The position numbers and the translations under genes are program-made. From assembly GCA_034006985.1 (NCBI GenBank), contig JAVERT010000004.1, positions 1 through 64,000 on the forward strand: a stretch of DNA of 64,000 nt. The letters run 5' to 3'. Below are positions 26,884-36,592 of the stretch, in pieces; position 1 is the first letter of the stretch, and each line of letters begins with the position of its first letter. The notes under the pieces were generated by a model that searched no databases, was not told the DNA's origin, and saw nothing but the letters and a program-made list of their open reading frames with translations. Source of the stretch: Gudongella sp034006985. Lineage in GTDB: Bacteria > Bacillota > Clostridia > Tissierellales > Tissierellaceae.

Positions 26884-27798
26884 TTATGCCTCCTCATTAT
26901 AATTATACTCTTCTAAAGTCTTAAAAATATAGCCTTCATTTATTAAATGCTCTATAATATTTGGCAGAACTCTCGTAGTTCCAACTTTTAAATCGGTATC
27001 ATGCATTAATATGATTACTTCATCTCGACTTTTATAGGTATTTAGAAATCTATCAAACAAATATTCATCAGTTAAATTATTACCCTCTCCATCTCCATTT
27101 ACAGTGTTCCAATCAAAAACTTGATATCCTAATTCTTTTGCCTTTACTAAAAAAGGTTTTTTATATTTTGCATGAGTTCCTCCTGGGAATCTTAATAAAT
27201 CAGTACTAAAATTATCTCCTAAGATCTTTTTAAAGATAACATCTGTTTTATTTATATCATCAAAAAAAGATGTTTGACTAGAATATATTTTTTTATAAAT
27301 ATGAGAGTAACTATGATTACCTATGGCATTTTCAGATTCATATACTCTTTTAAGCATTTCTGGATATTTTTCAGCCATATTCCCCACTACAAAAAAAGTG
27401 GCTTTGATACCATAATGATTTAATGTTTCTAAAATTATTGGAGTAGATTTTTCAGAAGGACCATCATCAAAAGTTAAATATGCGATTTTAGAATTAATAT
27501 CGTTTATATTAGTTTCAATGATCTCAGTTTTATTTTCTAATTTTCTCCGACTTATATCTTTAATTAAACCCGACTGAATAAAGCTTGATTCATTTTTTTT
27601 ATAATCTATTATCTTATTATCCATAGCTATTATTAATAGATTATTATTTTCTATTGTATCTTTTAAATCAACTAAATCATCCGCATTTACATAATGCCTG
27701 TTTATAGATCTTTGCTTTTTTATTTCAGGATATAAAAGCATGAATACAACTACAATTAACAATAATGCTATTAATAAATTAATAAATTTACTCTGCAT
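26884..27798 (-). CDS. Polysaccharide deacetylase (NodB domain), membrane-anchored
   Basis: 304 residues from ATG 27798, chosen because AGGAGA lies eight bases upstream; a further in-frame ATG at 27834 lacks this. One N-terminal membrane helix (about 6-25) anchors an extracellular NodB domain. TFDDGPS holds the metal-binding Asp pair and HSYSH the H-x3-H ligand pair; LRFPGG and the final LMHD complete the fold. It removes acetyl groups from wall or exopolysaccharide GlcNAc. First gene of the two-component unit, so probably its target and neighbour. Confidence 0.9.
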   Translation of the reverse strand: MQSKFINLLIALLLIVVVFMLLYPEIKKQRSINRHYVNADDLVDLKDTIENNNLLIIAMDNKIIDYKKNESSFIQSGLIKDISRRKLENKTEIIETNINDINSKIAYLTFDDGPSEKSTPIILETLNHYGIKATFFVVGNMAEKYPEMLKRVYESENAIGNHSYSHIYKKIYSSQTSFFDDINKTDVIFKKILGDNFSTDLLRFPGGTHAKYKKPFLVKAKELGYQVFDWNTVNGDGEGNNLTDEYLFDRFLNTYKSRDEVIILMHDTDLKVGTTRVLPNIIEHLINEGYIFKTLEEYNYNEEA

Positions 27799-28416
27799 AG
27801 TAATTTCTCCTAATATGATGAATTCTACTATCATATTATTATACCCACTATTTAAAATAGTTACAAATATATTAATATATAGTTACAATCTCTTTACATT
27901 GTCTATTTCGCAAAAATATTTTATGAGCATCTAAATTTTTTTATACTATAAATTCTTGTGTTTACTTCCATTAATAGCAAATCTTATAGTTATTGTTTTT
28001 TATATCATCCTATAATCTAATTTTTTTATACTATAGAGATTACATCTTCACTATAATATAAAAACTTGCTCGCAATGAACAAGTTCTAAATATCCCAAAA
28101 TTGAGGATTATCTATCAATTATAAAGAGTGAATCCATTATTACTGCCCTAAAAAATATTTTTTATATTTTCTTAAGGTATAAGTATATTTATCATATTTC
28201 CTATAAATATCGGAAATATAAACTTAAAAACCAATATAAAAAAATAAATATTTGTGTAATTTATAATATGCTATAAATTTTCTAATCATTTTTATGGTAC
28301 TTTACTTCTTTTAATCTGGGTTCTATGATATGATTATTTGGGTAATTTGTTTAGACCCACGAATATTATATGTCAATTCTAATATAGTTTCAAATATATT
28401 ATCAAAAGGAGATTTT
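27799..28416. other. AT-rich divergent intergenic region
   Basis: About 620 bases between the deacetylase and the MFS gene. It is very AT-rich, with the sequence ATTTTTTTATACTATA occurring twice (near 27938 and 28020). A weak inverted repeat, AACTTG/CAAGTT, lies around 28065-28086, and an operator-like palindrome is annotated separately. I see no reading frame with a ribosome site and no terminator. Confidence 0.6.
28194..28219. promoter_or_regulatory. Operator-like inverted repeat upstream of MFS gene
   Basis: ATATTTCC (28194-28201) and GGAAATAT (28212-28219) are perfect inverted 8-base arms with a 10-base spacer, about 200 bases before the MFS start. Size and symmetry suit a dimeric regulator, but AT-richness makes chance possible. 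Confidence 0.35.
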
Positions 28417-29562
28417 ATGAAACAGCGGTTAATGTTTATAACAATTTTTATAATTCAATTTATAATTGCCATGGAAATGAATTTCATTGGACCTCTTGCT
28501 CCCTTTTTCTCTAATTATTTCGATATAAAAGCGAGTCAGGTTGTATACTTCAATCTTGGGTATTCTCTTGTAGGCATATTCGTACCTATTTTTGGCGTAT
28601 GGGCAGACCGTTTTGGCAATAAGAAATTAATTTCTTATTCTCTGTTTTTATTTTTAATAGGCACTTTAATAAGTGGATTTGCACCATCTGCTTTAGTTTT
28701 CCTTCTCGGAAGAATACTAATTGGATTAGGTTATTTCTCTCTTAGTGGTACCATGATGTCCTATGTATCAGAATTTGTGGACTATAAGAATCGTGGGAAA
28801 GCTAGCGGAATACTAAGAACAGCATTTGGTTTTGCAATATTTGCAAGTCCTATTTATACTGCAATCCTTACTACTAGATTTGCAAATCTTCAAAGTATAT
28901 ATCTGCCAATTAGTATTCTTGCAGTAGTAGCACTTCTTCTATTAACTAAACTTCCAGAAACTGAGTTAATAGAAGATAGTAAACTAAACATTGAAGAATT
29001 TTTATCCATACTTAAAAATCCTAGCACCATTAAAGTTTTAATATCATTATTTTTAATTATTACCGCTCCAGCAACTTTATACAATTTTCTTTCAATACAT
29101 CTCTCTACTGAATTTGGATTAACTCAAGGTCAAATTGGCTTAACATATTCGACCTTCGCAATAGGAACTATGCTCGGAATACTTACTGCAACTTTCTTAG
29201 CAGATAAGTACGGTAAATTAACATTTGCAAGGGTATTCTTTACGATAATGATTATAGGGTTACTACCCATTGCTTATGTGAAAAGCGTTGCCATAGCTAT
29301 AATGCTGACTTTTATGTTTGCTTTTGGATTAGATGGTGGCTGGACAGCATATCAAGCTTTTGCTTCAGAAATATACCCCAAAAAGAGAAGCACCTTTATG
29401 AGTCTATTTTATACTGTAAACGCAGCTGTAATAACTGTATATTCACTTTTAGGCCCCTTCCTTTATGATTTAGGCGGATTACGATTAACTACTGGTGTAG
29501 GATTTATTTCTTCACTAATTGCATTAATTATATTGTTTCGGCTAAGTAGAATACCTGTTTAA
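28417..29562 (+). CDS. MFS transporter
   Basis: 381 residues with twelve membrane helices. The loop between helices 2 and 3 reads GVWADRFGNKK, the MFS motif A (GxxxDRxGxR). It is most similar in layout to drug/H+ antiporters and sugar-efflux members; substrate unknown. ATG at 28417 has AAGGAG eight bases ahead; the frame extends upstream to 28330 without a ribosome site. Its stop overlaps the end of the convergent hydrolase gene by four bases. Confidence 0.9.
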   Translation: MKQRLMFITIFIIQFIIAMEMNFIGPLAPFFSNYFDIKASQVVYFNLGYSLVGIFVPIFGVWADRFGNKKLISYSLFLFLIGTLISGFAPSALVFLLGRILIGLGYFSLSGTMMSYVSEFVDYKNRGKASGILRTAFGFAIFASPIYTAILTTRFANLQSIYLPISILAVVALLLLTKLPETELIEDSKLNIEEFLSILKNPSTIKVLISLFLIITAPATLYNFLSIHLSTEFGLTQGQIGLTYSTFAIGTMLGILTATFLADKYGKLTFARVFFTIMIIGLLPIAYVKSVAIAIMLTFMFAFGLDGGWTAYQAFASEIYPKKRSTFMSLFYTVNAAVITVYSLLGPFLYDLGGLRLTTGVGFISSLIALIILFRLSRIPV

Positions 29563-30377
29563 ATCCTATTATCTAACCAAGAGATTATGTCTTTAATTAC
29601 ATAATCTCTTTCTTTTTCATTTAATATTTCATGATAAAGATTATTATATTCCTTAAATGTTTTATCAATTGAAGATATTGAATTAAAAAAACTCTTACTG
29701 ATAGATATTGGTACAATCTTGTCTTCTGAACCATGAACAATTAGAATCGGTGATATAAAAACACCTTTATCTTTAAGTATTCTGTCTGTTCCAATAAAAA
29801 GAAATTCATAATATAACCTTAAACTTGCTCTGTGGAGCACATATTTATCTTTAAGATACTCAAAATATACATCTTCATTTTTACAAAGATTCTTATCGAT
29901 TGGATTTTTTATCATAATTTTATCGTAGATTTTACACACTATTTTTATTAAATTCTTATTTATTTTTTTTGCAGATGGTAATTTACCAACAGCTGGACCT
30001 GATAAAATTATACCATTTACTTTTAGATCTGATTTTGTCCCATAAATAGCCGTTATTAATCCACCCATACTATGACCAAATAAAAAAATTGGTACTTCTT
30101 GGAACCTTTTATTGGTTTCTTTATAAATCTCATCCAAATCAAGAATAAAATCATCAAATGATTTTATATGACCTAAATCTTTTGTATTTCTACCATGTCC
30201 TCGTAAATCATATCGTATTACACCATAGCCAACTTGATTCAAAGATTCTGTAAAATAATCATATCTACTAAGATGTTCTGCAAAGCCATGACTAATTATC
30301 ACTATTGCTTTTGGTTTTTCTATTAAGTCTTCTTTAAGGAACAGTTCATAATCATCTCTTAGTTTAAAATAATCCAT
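29559..30377 (-). CDS. Alpha/beta hydrolase, monoacylglycerol lipase-like
   Basis: 272 residues. The nucleophile elbow GHSMGG places Ser103. An oxyanion-region HGFAEH follows the first strands at about 30-35. The acid is the Asp of VHGSEDKIVP and the catalytic His lies in NLYHEIL near 250. This is the lysophospholipase/monoglyceride lipase (Hydrolase_4) pattern. It is probably cytoplasmic and acts on lysophospholipids or monoacylglycerols. It converges on the MFS gene, and an inverted repeat near its 3' end serves as terminator. Confidence 0.88.
   Translation of the reverse strand: MDYFKLRDDYELFLKEDLIEKPKAIVIISHGFAEHLSRYDYFTESLNQVGYGVIRYDLRGHGRNTKDLGHIKSFDDFILDLDEIYKETNKRFQEVPIFLFGHSMGGLITAIYGTKSDLKVNGIILSGPAVGKLPSAKKINKNLIKIVCKIYDKIMIKNPIDKNLCKNEDVYFEYLKDKYVLHRASLRLYYEFLFIGTDRILKDKGVFISPILIVHGSEDKIVPISISKSFFNSISSIDKTFKEYNNLYHEILNEKERDYVIKDIISWLDNRI
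29579..29615 (+). terminator. Terminator downstream of the MFS gene
   Basis: AGAGATTATGT and ACATAATCTCT form an 11-bp stem with an 8-base loop (29580-29609). TTCTTTTTC follows on the plus strand. The hairpin lies inside the end of the convergent hydrolase gene. Confidence 0.7.
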
Positions 30378-30411
30378 GTTATCCCCATCCTATACTATAT
30401 TTGTTCTATAT

Positions 30412-31308
30412 TTATAAAATATCCAAGACTGCTTTAGCAGCACCAATCATTCCAGCATTATTAAGATACTCTGCCGGTACAATTTTTAAATCTGCAGGAT
30501 CATTTACAGAATTTTCATAACTTGCTATCATATTGTCCCACCAATATGATTTTGAATTTATTACTCCTCCACCTATAACAATTCCCTCAGGATCAAATGA
30601 ATTTTTTAAAGAAACTATAAACAATCCAAAATTATAAGCAAAATCATCTATACTAATTTTAGCATTATTGTCAGTATTATAAATCCTGAAAATTTCTTTC
30701 CCCGCAAGTTTCTGACCAGTCTTTTCAAAAAAACTATTTTCAATAGCGCTTCCAGATATATATCTTTCGCTACAACCTTTTTGTCCACATATACATTGTA
30801 TCCCACCTGGGTATAATAAACTATGACCAAATTCTGCTGCCTGAAAATGTTCTCCTCTCCACAGCCCTTGTTTCTTAGTATATATACCTCCACCCATTCC
30901 TGTGCCTATAGTTAGCATAATAAAGCTCTTCATATCTTTACCAGCTCCAAGCCAGCCTTCACATATAGTTGCAGCATTAGCATCATTTTCTATCTTAATC
31001 GGTAAATTATAATAGCTATTAATTTCATCTTTTAAATGGGTCCCTGCCCATCCTTCTATATTCCCACCAACTGAAAGAATCTTTCCATTATTTGTATCTA
31101 TAAAACCTGGAGCTCCAATACCTATGCCACAAATTTCTTCTTTCAGATATAAACTATCAATAATATCTTTTATTCCATTTATAACATGAAAAGAGGATCC
31201 AGATTTACTCGTTTCTAATTCCCGAGTCATTAAAATTTCTCCTCTTTCATTCACAATTGAACCGCTTATTGAAGTTCCACCTACATCAATTCCAATGACT
31301 TTTTTCAT
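30412..31308 (-). CDS. ROK-family sugar kinase
   Basis: 298 residues. The N-terminal phosphate loop is IDVGGTSISGS (about 5-15). A zinc-binding CICGQKGCSERYISG motif lies at about 177-191. The catalytic Asp is in IENDANAA. ROK kinases phosphorylate glucose, GlcNAc, ManNAc or fructose. It lies four bases downstream of nagZ, so a GlcNAc or amino-sugar kinase in peptidoglycan recycling is plausible, but glucokinase is equally allowed by the motifs. Confidence 0.88.
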   Translation of the reverse strand: MKKVIGIDVGGTSISGSIVNERGEILMTRELETSKSGSSFHVINGIKDIIDSLYLKEEICGIGIGAPGFIDTNNGKILSVGGNIEGWAGTHLKDEINSYYNLPIKIENDANAATICEGWLGAGKDMKSFIMLTIGTGMGGGIYTKKQGLWRGEHFQAAEFGHSLLYPGGIQCICGQKGCSERYISGSAIENSFFEKTGQKLAGKEIFRIYNTDNNAKISIDDFAYNFGLFIVSLKNSFDPEGIVIGGGVINSKSYWWDNMIASYENSVNDPADLKIVPAEYLNNAGMIGAAKAVLDIL

Positions 31309-31311
31309 AAG

Positions 31312-32574
31312 CTATTCTCCTTCTTCTAAATATTTGTTAATTTTGTTATTGAGTCCATCTATATCTATAGCTACTGTTGATTGGTCTTCTAAATTAAACC
31401 TCTTTTTAAGGTTTAGAATTCGAAATACTTTTTCATCAAGCTCATATTGGGTAATCTGTCCCTCTGCTAATGCATCTTCTATAGAGTTTATTACTCTAAA
31501 AATATTATCATCATTATGACAAATTAACGCAATATCTCCTCCTGCTTTAATAAATTTAACAGCAGCATCTCCTATATCATAAGTATCACTAATTGCACCC
31601 ATGGTTAAATCATCTGAAAAAACCACTCCGTCAAAATCTTGCTCTTTTCTTAAAATATCAGTAATTATTTCTGTCGATAATGATGCAGGTTCGTTGCTTA
31701 AAGCTTCTAGATAAAGGTGTCCCACCATAAGTCCTGGTATACCATTTTTTATAGCTTTCTTAAAAGGTAAGAATTCTACTTTTTCAAGCTCATTCTTACT
31801 TTTAGTAATTATTGGCATATTATAGTGAGAATCTAAAAGTGTATCTCCATGGCCTGGGTAGTGCTTACCAACAGGTATTATGCCTGATTCCATCATTGAT
31901 TTAAAGATTTGAGTTCCTAACAAGGCCACTTTCTCAGGATCATCACTAATTGCCCTATTACCTATAACGACATTCTTTGGATTAGAGTTTACATCTAAAA
32001 CTGGGCTAAAGTTTAAATTAAATCCTAAAGCAAGTAGCTTCAATGCTTGTATCTGGCCATATTCAAAAGCTAATTTTTCATTGTTTTTTAATCCTAAATT
32101 TGATACAGGTTCTAAATTCTTAAAAATCTTGTCTAATCTTGAAACTCGGCCACCCTCTTCATCAATAGATAAAAGCAAAGGAATCTTATTGTTTGAATTT
32201 AAGTCTTTTAATGAATTTAAAAGTCTTAAGGTTTGCTCATAACTAATAATATTTCTTTGAAATAATATAAAGCCTCCAATTTTATAGGTTTCAATTAATT
32301 CTCGTTCTCTTTGGCTTATTTCTGGACCTTCAAATCCTGAAATTAACAACTGCCCTATTTTTTCATCCAAGCTCATAACCTCTATCTGCTCACTTATCAT
32401 ATCTTCTATTGATTTTTCTTTTTCATTTTCATTTACTGGAATGTCTTTATTAGTATCATTATTCTTTATGTCTACATTAGTATTTTCATTATCATCCGAT
32501 TTTTCACCCATATTAACACTACATCCAGAAATTAAAATAGTCAGTATAAAAAACATTAGAAATAATTTCTTCAT
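31312..32574 (-). CDS. nagZ: Beta-N-acetylhexosaminidase (GH3), lipoprotein
   Basis: 420 residues: lipoprotein signal ending LISGC (Cys18), an acidic/Asn-rich linker (about 20-55), and a GH3 barrel with KHYPGHGDT (catalytic-loop His) and FSDDLTMGA holding the nucleophilic Asp. It releases GlcNAc from muropeptides outside the membrane, as does B. subtilis NagZ, which is also a lipoprotein. The C-terminal second domain of long forms is absent. It is followed immediately by the ROK kinase; the two likely act in wall recycling. Confidence 0.9.
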   Translation of the reverse strand: MKKLFLMFFILTILISGCSVNMGEKSDDNENTNVDIKNNDTNKDIPVNENEKEKSIEDMISEQIEVMSLDEKIGQLLISGFEGPEISQRERELIETYKIGGFILFQRNIISYEQTLRLLNSLKDLNSNNKIPLLLSIDEEGGRVSRLDKIFKNLEPVSNLGLKNNEKLAFEYGQIQALKLLALGFNLNFSPVLDVNSNPKNVVIGNRAISDDPEKVALLGTQIFKSMMESGIIPVGKHYPGHGDTLLDSHYNMPIITKSKNELEKVEFLPFKKAIKNGIPGLMVGHLYLEALSNEPASLSTEIITDILRKEQDFDGVVFSDDLTMGAISDTYDIGDAAVKFIKAGGDIALICHNDDNIFRVINSIEDALAEGQITQYELDEKVFRILNLKKRFNLEDQSTVAIDIDGLNNKINKYLEEGE

Positions 32575-32592
32575 AATCTGCCCCCAATAAGT

Positions 32593-34242
32593 CTAATCCC
32601 ATCCAATAAATTCTCTAATTATAGAATTTGGTGGAATACATTTTTCATTTTCTATTGGTTTAAAATATTTCAAAAATTTCAGTAGTTTTTTTGCTTCGCT
32701 ATAATATTCACTTTCTTTTGTAATTTCTTTTAACAATGGCACAATATACTTACTTAACACAGACATTTCATAGACCAATGCAGAATTGAACATAATATCT
32801 GCTTCTTCTTGAAATGGGAAAATATATTTTTCTTCACCTTTTCTTACTCTATCCCACATTTCAAAAGTTTTAAGTGGACTATTTCCTCTGTATTTAGCAT
32901 CTCTGACAATTCTTCTTATCAACCTTGTATCGGTTGTAGATATACGATTATGATTATCTAAGTTTAATTGGGTTAAAGCAGAAACATAAATTTTATACTT
33001 ATTTTTCTCTGGAATATCTTTTGTTAAATTTGGATTTAAACCATGTATTCCTTCAATTATTATTGGATGATCAATATCAACTTTAATCCACTTCCCAGAC
33101 TTCTCTCTATTTCCAGTGATAAAATTGAACTTAGGTAACTCAATTGTTTCGCCTTCTAACAGTGAGATTAAATCCATATTAAATTGATTTATATCAATAG
33201 CATCAATAGATTCATAATCAGGTTTACCGTCACTATCTATCGGAGTCAATTCTCGATCTACAAAATAATTATCCATAGAAATCGATATCGGTCTCTTACC
33301 ATTTACCTTCATTTGAGTTGAGAGCCTTTTAGAAAATGTTGTTTTACCAGAAGATGATGGCCCCGATATTAATATCATTGTTATATCTCTATCAGCACAA
33401 ATTTTATCTGCAATTTGAGCTATTTTTTTTTCGTGCAAAGCCTCTGAAATTTGTACTATTTCTTTTACTTTATTATTGTTAATTTTCTCATTCAATGAGC
33501 CAATATTAGACATATCCAGTATATCTGACCATATATGTGACTCCTTAAATACCTTAGCTAATTTTTTTTGTTCTTTGAATTTATCAAGATTATAGTTGTT
33601 TCTTCTACTAGGAAATAAAATAATAACGCCTGGATAGTAATACTTTAATTTAAACTTACTTACATATCCCGTTGATGGAGCAAGATAACCATGAAATGAA
33701 TCTATATGCGATCCTATAGTATATATACTAAATTCTTCTTTATCTAATGTAGAAATAAGTCTTACTTTATCTAAATAACCATAGTCAGTAAATAACTTAA
33801 TAGTTTCTTCTCTAGAATATTCTTTCCTAACTATAGGTATATCCATCTGGATAATTTCATCCATTTTTTTTTGTATCTCTTGGGTCTCTTTAAAAGATAT
33901 GTTGTGTTTACCATCTAATTCCGCGTATAAGCCCGGTCCAAGGAAATGATACAGGATTGCATCCTTGTCAGGGAAAAGTTCTTTACATGCCATAATAAAC
34001 ACTGCAGAAATGGTCTTTGTATATATTCTATACCCGTCTACATCTTTATTGGTCAAAAACTTAATGTACTGCTCATCCTGTACTGCTTTAAACAAAGGTA
34101 ATACTTCATTTTCAATTCTAGCACCAAGATATTCTTTAGCATTTTCTTCAAATGCCTCTATAGCAACTTGAAGTAGTGTCGAACCTTCTTTTACAACAAG
34201 CTTCCCATATTCTTCTACAAAAACATTGATATTCTTTTTCAT
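32593..34242 (-). CDS. TGS-domain uridine kinase-like protein
   Basis: 549 residues. An N-terminal region resembling threonyl-tRNA synthetase TGS and second-additional domains (about 1-250, including the HFLGPGLYAEL and SFHGYLAPSTG stretches) is fused to a uridine-kinase-type P-loop domain with GPSSSGKTT at about 296-304 and DNYFVDRE. Such fusions are widespread in Clostridia and annotated as nucleoside kinases, but substrate and the role of the tRNA-synthetase-like part are unsettled. It ends 18 bases before nagZ begins. Confidence 0.87.
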   Translation of the reverse strand: MKKNINVFVEEYGKLVVKEGSTLLQVAIEAFEENAKEYLGARIENEVLPLFKAVQDEQYIKFLTNKDVDGYRIYTKTISAVFIMACKELFPDKDAILYHFLGPGLYAELDGKHNISFKETQEIQKKMDEIIQMDIPIVRKEYSREETIKLFTDYGYLDKVRLISTLDKEEFSIYTIGSHIDSFHGYLAPSTGYVSKFKLKYYYPGVIILFPSRRNNYNLDKFKEQKKLAKVFKESHIWSDILDMSNIGSLNEKINNNKVKEIVQISEALHEKKIAQIADKICADRDITMILISGPSSSGKTTFSKRLSTQMKVNGKRPISISMDNYFVDRELTPIDSDGKPDYESIDAIDINQFNMDLISLLEGETIELPKFNFITGNREKSGKWIKVDIDHPIIIEGIHGLNPNLTKDIPEKNKYKIYVSALTQLNLDNHNRISTTDTRLIRRIVRDAKYRGNSPLKTFEMWDRVRKGEEKYIFPFQEEADIMFNSALVYEMSVLSKYIVPLLKEITKESEYYSEAKKLLKFLKYFKPIENEKCIPPNSIIREFIGWD

Positions 34243-34255
34243 AGTAGCCTCCCAG

Positions 34256-35233
34256 TTAGTCTAAAATATCTTTCTTTATCTTTGCAAATGTTTCATCTAA
34301 TGGTGCAACAAATGATTTATTATTCAAATATTCAAGCCCTTCCGATAATCCACCAAACTCCAATTTGTATCCATGTAAAATCTGATTTTCAATTCCATAC
34401 TGACTCTTAAATCTATCATTCAAATCTTTATTTCCATATTTTCTATCACCAATTACTGGATATCCTAATGAACCTAAACGACTTCTTATTTGATGAGTTC
34501 TTCCTGTTATTAGTTCAACTTCCAGTAGTGTAAATCCTGCATTTACCTTTATTACATTGAAATTTGTTCTAATATCTTTTGATCCTTCTATTTCTTCAGA
34601 TATTATACGCACAAGATTCTTTTCATTGTTTTTTATCATATAAGCAGTATCAAAAAAACTATTCTTAATTTCTCCTTTAACTATTGTCAAATAATATTTC
34701 TTAATACCACCTTCTTTTATAGTTTTGTTTATAATTTTAAGTGCATTATAATTTTTAACACCTATAACTATACCTGAGGTATTCCTATCTAACCTATTTG
34801 ATATCGCTGGCTTAAATGTTTTTTCAATCCTAGGCACATAATCTCCTTTTCTTATAAGATAACTTATTAAAGCATCTACAATATTTTCTTCAAATTTTTC
34901 TGTTCTTTCACCAGTACCATGTGATAAAATCCCCACCGGTTTATTTATTAAGACAATATTATCATCTTCAAAAATTATATCTAGTTTTAATCCAGATGCC
35001 ACAAAGTTTTTTTTCTTTTTAAATTTTTGGATGGTTTCATCGGCCAAATATAACTGAATTTTATCACCCTCTTGAATCATATCCTCTGGATTTGCTCTGT
35101 TTCCATTAATCTTGATATTCTTTTTTCTTAACATCTTATAGATAAATCCTTGACTTGCATTTTCAAGGTATTTCTTTAAGAATCTATCAACTCTTTGATT
35201 GTTCTCATTTTTTTCTACATTTAATTCTATCAA
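34256..35233 (-). CDS. RluA-family pseudouridine synthase (RluC-like)
   Basis: 325 residues: an S4 RNA-binding domain (about 12-70), then the catalytic core with NRLDRNTSG, where D149 is the nucleophile, and TGRTHQIRSRLGSLGYPVIGD. Length and S4 domain fit RluC/RluD-type 23S rRNA enzymes; target uridines cannot be assigned. It is distinct from the RluA paralogue at 15955-16839. It lies 13 bases upstream of the TGS-uridine kinase gene and is probably the first gene of this minus-strand unit. Confidence 0.9.
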   Translation of the reverse strand: MIELNVEKNENNQRVDRFLKKYLENASQGFIYKMLRKKNIKINGNRANPEDMIQEGDKIQLYLADETIQKFKKKKNFVASGLKLDIIFEDDNIVLINKPVGILSHGTGERTEKFEENIVDALISYLIRKGDYVPRIEKTFKPAISNRLDRNTSGIVIGVKNYNALKIINKTIKEGGIKKYYLTIVKGEIKNSFFDTAYMIKNNEKNLVRIISEEIEGSKDIRTNFNVIKVNAGFTLLEVELITGRTHQIRSRLGSLGYPVIGDRKYGNKDLNDRFKSQYGIENQILHGYKLEFGGLSEGLEYLNNKSFVAPLDETFAKIKKDILD

Positions 35234-35333
35234 AGTTAAATCACCTTTTTCTTTGTATTATGTTATAATTATACTACATTGAATGAAAAAAAGAAAAATA
35301 ACTAATGTATTACTATAATTTGAGGTGATTTAA

Positions 35334-35852
35334 ATGAATTTTTATGATAAGTTAAAGGATTTTTTATATGATTCTGTCGATTATTTATTTATGATTGGAA
35401 TATTAGTTGTAGTTGTCGGAGTGATTGGATGGCGATTAGATGTTTTATTTGAAAAGGAAACAGTTTCAGCGCAACCTACTGAGCAAGTTGTTGTAGATAA
35501 CTCTTCGCGAGAAGATTTTTCAGATATAATTATAACTGATAAATCTCCGCAGGAAGAACCTGAAATATCTGAAGAACCTGAAGTATCTGAAGAACCTGAA
35601 CAATTCCCAACAAATCCAACACCATCAGAGACCCCTCCTCCTTCAGTAGAAACTATTAAAATTATTATCCCCGATGGGAGCATGCCTGGTAATATTGGTT
35701 TAATACTCCAAGAAAATGGATTGATTACAAGTAGTAGAGATTTTATAGCAAAGGCTGTTGAATTGAAATTAGATACCAAACTAAAATCAGGTTCTTACAC
35801 CATGAACAAAAGCATGTCCCTTGATGATATTGTACAAATGATGACAAAATAA
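35334..35852 (+). CDS. MltG-like membrane protein without catalytic domain
   Basis: 172 residues. One membrane helix (about 17-34) is followed by a Pro/Glu/Ser linker with near-perfect repeats (EEPEISEEPEVSEEPEQ, about 77-93) and a C-terminal LysM-like segment (about 107-171: IIIPDGSMPGNIGLILQENGLI, LKSGSYTMNKSMSLDDIVQMM). The latter matches the accessory domain of YceG/MltG, but the transglycosylase catalytic domain is missing. Perhaps a wall-binding regulator. GAGGTGATTTAA precedes the ATG and a strong terminator follows. Confidence 0.8.
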   Translation: MNFYDKLKDFLYDSVDYLFMIGILVVVVGVIGWRLDVLFEKETVSAQPTEQVVVDNSSREDFSDIIITDKSPQEEPEISEEPEVSEEPEQFPTNPTPSETPPPSVETIKIIIPDGSMPGNIGLILQENGLITSSRDFIAKAVELKLDTKLKSGSYTMNKSMSLDDIVQMMTK

Positions 35853-35880
35853 AATACTGGCCTAGGCCAGTATTTTTTAT
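35851..35880 (+). terminator. Terminator of the MltG-like gene
   Basis: A perfect 26-base palindrome (AAAATACTGG/CCTAGG core/CCAGTATTTT) at 35851-35876, followed by TTATAAC. It directly follows the stop codon. Confidence 0.88.
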
Positions 35881-35958
35881 AACAACTTTTATAGTTCTAC
35901 TTTTTTTATTAACATATAGAGCATTATGATTTTATAGCAAAAGTGTTCAAAATAATTT

Positions 35959-36519
35959 TTAATATGTTGCATTTATATATTCATCAATAATAGATATTCT
36001 TCTCTTATCTGAGAATACCTCCTCAGACTTTAATATATCCAATAACCAAATAGCTTTTGAATGAAAAATAGCTTCTTTATATTCTAACAATACTATTTCA
36101 TACAACTTATCCTTAAGTAACTTAGACTCACATTTTACAAAATATGATTCTACTCCTTTAAATTCAATTAGTTTTAATACTGCTAAGGCCGATTTATCTT
36201 TCTCATTATAAAAGTTATTTCCTTTATTAAGATAATGTACATACTGCCTTTGATGTTTTTTTACATTTTTTATTTCCATGGATAGCATTCTAAAATACTT
36301 AGCTAAAACATTGTAATATTGGTAATTATACATACCTTTTTCATAGCTATCGACTTTTAAAAAAGGTTTAACATTCATACTTGTTACGAAATCATAATTA
36401 TACTCCAAAAATTCTCTTTTTGTAATATCCCTATTTTCATACTGTAAAATCAAAGCAGATCTGTTTTCAAAAAATGTTTCAAATAATCCTTTTTTCTTAT
36501 GATAAATCAAATTATACAC
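35959..36519 (-). CDS. Conserved-looking protein of unknown function
   Basis: 186 residues, not recognised. It is rich in Tyr, Lys and Glu and predicted all-helical, with no membrane segment, signal peptide or metal motif. A run of helices around KHQRQYVHYLNKGNNFYNE is the most distinctive feature. The GTG start has only a weak ribosome site (AATGGG), so the exact start is uncertain. It stands alone between a terminator and the RsuA-type gene. Codon use matches its neighbours. Confidence 0.65.
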   Translation of the reverse strand: MYNLIYHKKKGLFETFFENRSALILQYENRDITKREFLEYNYDFVTSMNVKPFLKVDSYEKGMYNYQYYNVLAKYFRMLSMEIKNVKKHQRQYVHYLNKGNNFYNEKDKSALAVLKLIEFKGVESYFVKCESKLLKDKLYEIVLLEYKEAIFHSKAIWLLDILKSEEVFSDKRRISIIDEYINATY

Positions 36520-36592
36520 CCATTCTAATTATGTTAAAGCAAATTTTTTACTATTAACAATTCTATTTAATATACGGTTATTATATCACAAT

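Noticed and set aside
28330..28416. Upstream extension of the MFS gene to ATG 28330.
   Set aside because: No ribosome site, and it would add a hydrophilic stretch before the first helix; ATG 28417 has AAGGAG.
35381..35779. Minus-strand frame with Ser/Gly-rich repeats.
   Set aside because: It is the complement of the Pro/Glu/Ser linker of the MltG-like protein, without ribosome site.
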